From NCBI GenBank assembly GCA_022571845.1, contig JACZXB010000001.1:395037-459036 (forward strand): a stretch of 64,000 nucleotides of DNA, given 5' to 3'. The translations under genes were made by a program, and so were the position numbers. Positions 60,524-64,000 of this stretch are shown here, piece after piece. Position 1 is the stretch's first letter. Each line of letters begins with the position of its first letter. The DNA comes from Candidatus Zixiibacteriota bacterium (GTDB lineage: Bacteria > Zixibacteria > MSB-5A5 > GN15 > FEB-12). The notes below the pieces were generated by a model. It ran no database searches and was not told where the DNA came from. It was given only the letters and a program-made list of their open reading frames with translations.

Positions 60524-62330
60524 ATTTTACTCCTTCTATCCCGACCATAACCTCTTCAACCGTCTTTAACGATTCGTCGATGAATTCTTGCTCAATTGTG
60601 GAAGGTGCATATCTGGCGTAATCGCATTTTTGGATTATGCTTATAATATCAGCAATAAGTTCTTCGCTGGCTTCTCTTGCTGATAGTAGTTCGCGGACTT
60701 TGTCTGTGGTCAGACCATGCGGCGAAATATTTAGTTTGTCAGCGATATAAGAAACCAGCGCAGAATTCAGTTCAGCAAAAAAGTCCAGAAAAGTTTCTCT
60801 GTTTGACAATTTGCGGGCTTTGGAAAGTCTCTTGCGTGCCATTCTCAGGGCGCTTCTGGAGCGGGCATAACCTACATTTGCCTGGAGTTTTTCCCGACGT
60901 TTCCTGATGACTATCAAGCCAGCTAAAATAGCCAGCGGCAAACTATTTACAGCGATATATAGGGGTCGAAAAATCAGAACTTGGCCAATCGGCTGAGTGT
61001 CACCCAGGTCTGTTTTAATGTAGCGGATATCGCGCGCTTCATTACCGATGGAGATGTTGTTTGGTTGAAAAGGAGATTGCGGCGCGGCTACGTATCCCTC
61101 AGGTTTTATTACAGATATTTTAATCGGCCTGGTTTTAATTGTCTGGTACTTTCTGCTATCGGGATCAAAATAGTTATAACTTATCGAAGGAATGGTCATA
61201 TCGCCGGGTCGTCCGGGGATAAAGACTTCTTCATAAATTTTTGTTCCTCCCAGCTTGTCGTTTACTCTGGATGTGTTTTCGCTGGAAGAAGCTCTGTAAA
61301 TTCTGAAATCAGGCAAGTCTGGAATAGCCGGTTCCGCAACAGATTTGATATTTCCTACTCCCGTTATTTTGAAGATTACAGTAACCGGCTGGTTAACCTC
61401 GACTGTTCTTTTATCAGCCGAGGCAGTAATGCTGAACTTGCCGACTGTCCCTGTAAAATCTTTTGGCTTCTTCTTTGTTGGCAGAGTTTTCACATTGACA
61501 GTGACAGGGTCCGAGCGGACCGTGATATCTTTGCCTCTTCCAAAGACATTGCCGAACATCGAAAAGGGGTCTCTGATATTTCTACGGCTGGCGACTGTTG
61601 CAGAAATCATTGCCCGGCCGATAGTAAGTTCCCCTGTCTGTGTAGGAAATAGTGCATACTTGCGCTCGCTTACTTTGTAACGGCGGTTGTTTATCCGCTG
61701 AAAATATACCGGCTTATTTCCAATTACTTCTGACCAAAATCCGGTCATCGATGGTTCACTTAGCTCAGGACTGCCGTAATTTTGGACTGCTATATAAAAT
61801 TTGAGAGTCAGAGTCACTTGCTGGCCAACGTATGGATTCTTCTTGTCTACCGAAGCTTCCAAAAAATAATCCCGGCTGTTTCCCTTCTGGTCTTTGGCAG
61901 ATCCTTCCAGTTTCTTAGGTGTGGCTACGCCCTGGTTAAGAACAGTCAGCTCGACCGGGTTGCCTTTGAATCTTTTATTTTTATGTACAATTGAGACCTG
62001 TTCAATCGGAAAAGTGCCGGCTTTTTGAGGTGTAAGAATATAGCGGTAAGTAAGCGTGGCGTTTACGACGCCGTTGGTAATGCTGATATTGCTTGACCTT
62101 CCTTGCGAATATACTTTGAACATCGGTAAAGTAGGCAGGCGAGGGGCCGGAAGGTTCCGCTCTGAACTACTAACAGTAATTTGAAGAATTACTTGTTCAT
62201 CAAGTCCTATCGTATCTCTGTTAAGCGAAACGTCTATTTCAATGTCCGAGATTTTAGCATTAGTCTCTGAACCGATCGCCAATAAAGCGAACAAGCAGAT
62301 AAATAATATGCCTATGCGGAGCAATTTCAT
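60516..62330 (-). CDS. batD: BatD: aerotolerance-related exported protein
   Basis: 604 residues. Signal peptide, then three beta-sandwich (Ig-like) domains that carry family features such as VDVSLNRDTIGLDEQVILQITVSS, LPMFKVYSQGRSSNISITNGVVNATLTYRYILTP and ITASADKRTVEVNQPVTVIFKITGVGN. One membrane span lies at about residue 465 (RPLYIAVNSLPLAILAGLIVI). A cytoplasmic helical tail of about 110 residues follows. It starts directly after batC and overlaps batE. Confidence 0.92.
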   Translation of the reverse strand: MKLLRIGILFICLFALLAIGSETNAKISDIEIDVSLNRDTIGLDEQVILQITVSSSERNLPAPRLPTLPMFKVYSQGRSSNISITNGVVNATLTYRYILTPQKAGTFPIEQVSIVHKNKRFKGNPVELTVLNQGVATPKKLEGSAKDQKGNSRDYFLEASVDKKNPYVGQQVTLTLKFYIAVQNYGSPELSEPSMTGFWSEVIGNKPVYFQRINNRRYKVSERKYALFPTQTGELTIGRAMISATVASRRNIRDPFSMFGNVFGRGKDITVRSDPVTVNVKTLPTKKKPKDFTGTVGKFSITASADKRTVEVNQPVTVIFKITGVGNIKSVAEPAIPDLPDFRIYRASSSENTSRVNDKLGGTKIYEEVFIPGRPGDMTIPSISYNYFDPDSRKYQTIKTRPIKISVIKPEGYVAAPQSPFQPNNISIGNEARDIRYIKTDLGDTQPIGQVLIFRPLYIAVNSLPLAILAGLIVIRKRREKLQANVGYARSRSALRMARKRLSKARKLSNRETFLDFFAELNSALVSYIADKLNISPHGLTTDKVRELLSAREASEELIADIISIIQKCDYARYAPSTIEQEFIDESLKTVEEVMVGIEGVKFD

Positions 62331-63059
62331 CTACCAGTCTTTTCCTCTGTAGCTGCCGAGGGCAACCTGTCTTTTTTGTTTGTCTTGAATCTTCTGCTCG
62401 TCGTCTCGCAGGGCATTAAGAATACGCTCCGCATCTTCTTTGCTCATCTTCTTGTTATCGGGTTTGCTCTGCTTTTGTTGTTGTTCTTGGTCTTGCTGGT
62501 CCTGTTGCTGCTGGCTGTCCTCTCTTTTCTGTTCATCTTCGCCTTGATCCTGCTTGTCTTTTTTCTGCTGTTCTTGTTCCTGCTGTTGTTTTTTATCCTG
62601 ACCTTTTTGTTCTTCTGGTTTGGAATTTTCTTTGAGCATCCTGCGGGCAAGCTCCAGATTATACTTGGCGTCCATGTCGTCCGGATTAGATTTTAATGTT
62701 TCCTGAAAACTTTCTATAGCTTTCCGGTAATCCTGCATCCGATAATAAGTGTTGCCCAGATTATATTGCGCCTTTGCTTCAAGATTGGGGTCATTGGTGT
62801 TTAGCGCTTTCTGATATTTTTCGAGCGTTTCTTCATAATTCCCCTGGTGGTACAAAGCTCCGCCTAAATTATAATCCAGAGCCGGCGACTCCGGAATCTG
62901 CGTTTCTGCCTGGTGGTAAAACTCCAGAGCTTTTTTGTATTTGCTGGCGTTGAGCGCTTCGTTACCTTTTTTGACCAGATCAATGTAATCCTCGGCGGCC
63001 GTTGTGCCTGCTAATGTCAATACGGCAGATATTGAGAGTATGAAAATCTTATTAAGCAT
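62331..63059 (-). CDS. batC: BatC: TPR protein with charged tail
   Basis: 242 residues with a signal peptide. Three to four tetratricopeptide repeats occupy residues 30-150 (ALDYNLGGALYHQGNYEETLEKYQKAL, AQYNLGNTYYRMQDYRKAIESF). Then a long Gln/Lys/Glu/Asp-rich low-complexity stretch follows, and a conserved-looking terminal DAERILNALRDDEQKIQ...SYRGKDW. This ending is typical of BatC/BatB-associated TPR proteins. It is coupled to both neighbours (stop of batB overlaps its start by 8 bp). Confidence 0.9.
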   Translation of the reverse strand: MLNKIFILSISAVLTLAGTTAAEDYIDLVKKGNEALNASKYKKALEFYHQAETQIPESPALDYNLGGALYHQGNYEETLEKYQKALNTNDPNLEAKAQYNLGNTYYRMQDYRKAIESFQETLKSNPDDMDAKYNLELARRMLKENSKPEEQKGQDKKQQQEQEQQKKDKQDQGEDEQKREDSQQQQDQQDQEQQQKQSKPDNKKMSKEDAERILNALRDDEQKIQDKQKRQVALGSYRGKDW

Positions 63060-64000
63060 TTACGGGTCCTTTCGGAACTCTTTTTCGCTCAGGAACAAAA
63101 AACTCAAAAGTCATCAGAAATATAGCCAGCAAGAGAGGCCACTGAAAGCGGTCATCGTATCGAGTAACCAGTGTGCCCTCGAGCTCTTTCTTTTCTATAC
63201 TGGATATTTCGTCAAATATCCGGTCTAACTCCAGCTCTCCGGCAGTTGCCCGGTAGAATTTCCCGCCTGTAACCAGAGCGATCTTTCGCAAAATCGCTTC
63301 ATCAGTACGGGAGACTACCACTTCACCTTTTTCATCCTTTTTGAAACCTACCTGGTTTCCTTTACGATCTAATATCGGAATAGGTTCACCCAGAGGATTA
63401 CCTATGCTTACAGTATATATCTTGACTCCTTCTTTTCTGGCCGCTTCGGCAGCGGCTTCGGCCTCACCCTGGTGGTCTTCGCCGTCTGTCAAAAGCAGCA
63501 GCACTTTGTGCTTTTTCTCAAACTGCTCAAAGGCGGCGGCTGATTTTTCAATCGCCGCTGACAATGAAGTTCCCTGTATTGATACAGATGACTGGTCTAC
63601 GGCGTTCAATAAAAATCTGGCCGCTGCATAGTCCAGCGTTAACGGACACTGAATAAAGGCTTCTCCGGCGAAGGCCACTATGCCGACCCTGTCTCCGTGA
63701 AGTCTGTCTATTATGCTCCGAACCTCCTGCTTGGCTTTGGCCAGGCGGTTTGGTTTCATATCCTGGGCCAGCATTGATGTGGAGACATCAAGCGCTATCA
63801 TGATATCTATCCCCTCCCTTTTAAGCAGTTCCAAATGGGTGCCGAACTGAAGTCTGGCCAGGGCAACGACCATAAATGACAGTGCCACCAGCAGCAGAAT
63901 TATTTTGAAAGCCTGCCGTGAATATGATATATACGGGGCGTTCTTTAAAATTAAAGGGAGGTCGCCAAACTTCTCCAGGAGTTTGACTTTACGGCGCAAG
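63052..64000 (-). CDS. batB: BatB-like von Willebrand factor A protein, partial
   Basis: About 316 residues; the 5' end runs off the window, so the TTG near 63999 is not a real start. A membrane span (QAFKIILLLVALSFMVVALA) precedes the VWA domain. The metal-ion site has DVSTS, the Thr of QGTSLSAA and LTDGEDH. FVQCPLT-type sequence (AFIQCPLTLDYAAARF) and PNRLAKAKQEVRSIIDRL are typical of Bat VWA proteins. A second membrane span near the end (WPLLLAIFLMTFEFFVPERKR) follows. Batlike BatA with the same domain is an alternative, but the order before batC-D-E suits BatB. Confidence 0.88.
   Translation of the reverse strand, partial: LRRKVKLLEKFGDLPLILKNAPYISYSRQAFKIILLLVALSFMVVALARLQFGTHLELLKREGIDIMIALDVSTSMLAQDMKPNRLAKAKQEVRSIIDRLHGDRVGIVAFAGEAFIQCPLTLDYAAARFLLNAVDQSSVSIQGTSLSAAIEKSAAAFEQFEKKHKVLLLLTDGEDHQGEAEAAAEAARKEGVKIYTVSIGNPLGEPIPILDRKGNQVGFKKDEKGEVVVSRTDEAILRKIALVTGGKFYRATAGELELDRIFDEISSIEKKELEGTLVTRYDDRFQWPLLLAIFLMTFEFFVPERKRVPKGPVNA

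Overview
The window looks like chromosome of an uncultivated Gram-negative bacterium of the FCB (Fibrobacteres-Chlorobi-Bacteroidetes) superphylum. Candidate phyla such as Zixibacteria would fit, but the sequence alone does not prove this. The evidence is a 2065-residue SprA (type IX secretion outer-membrane translocon), a glutaminyl-cyclase-like lipoprotein beside it, a Bat (BatB-C-D-E) operon, a complete bacillithiol operon (bshA-bshB1-bshC), several outer-membrane barrels and an FG-GAP/dockerin protein. Base composition is moderate (mid-40s % GC by eye). Almost everything is on the minus strand. Only an outer-membrane protein (15.4 kb), tRNA-Sec (53.2 kb) and the small membrane gene behind it are on the plus strand.

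Layout from left to right; transcription is mostly right to left. 0-2.6 kb: cyclophilin lipoprotein, dxr and a partial rseP under one clear promoter. 2.7-4.9 kb: an Ig-like lipoprotein and a small barrel. 5-15.2 kb: one long energy-metabolism run. It holds aldehyde dehydrogenase, a tiny membrane ORF, a cyclic-2,3-diphosphoglycerate-synthetase-like P-loop protein, carbamate kinase, CCA transferase, sucC-sucD-ndk-mdh-icd. It starts from a strong promoter with a perfect CRP/FNR-type palindrome. 16-21.1 kb: tgt, dnaB, type-4 uracil-DNA glycosylase, coaBC, smg-like DUF494. 21.2-23.6 kb: a three-gene export operon with a haem-motif barrel, a cytochrome-like lipoprotein and a YceI protein. 23.7-30.6 kb: purH, purC, purN, gatB, an alpha/beta hydrolase and gatA. 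30.6-35.3 kb: an accessory, repeat-rich stretch around an FG-GAP protein, glnA, dCMP deaminase and an unknown membrane protein. 35.3-43.3 kb: slipin-NfeD, an amidohydrolase, selB, selA, the glutaminyl-cyclase-like protein. 43.3-53.1 kb: sprA, murB, a DUF1844 gene, recG. 53.2-54 kb: tRNA-Sec and an orphan membrane gene. 54-59.7 kb: bshB1, bshA, bshC, corA, a UPF0104 membrane protein. 59.8-64 kb: batE, batD, batC and a partial batB.

Three themes connect the parts. Selenocysteine decoding is present as selA, selB and tRNA-Sec, but I see no selD and no selenoprotein in the window. The cell-surface theme (SprA, glutaminyl cyclase, cytochrome-barrel operon, RseP, cyclophilin) suggests an elaborate envelope. 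The promoter theme is the most unexpected: a repeated signal close to TTGACA, 16-17 nt, TATATT stands before many genes. At gatA and nfeD it is placed so that transcription should begin exactly on the start codon, which predicts leaderless mRNAs.
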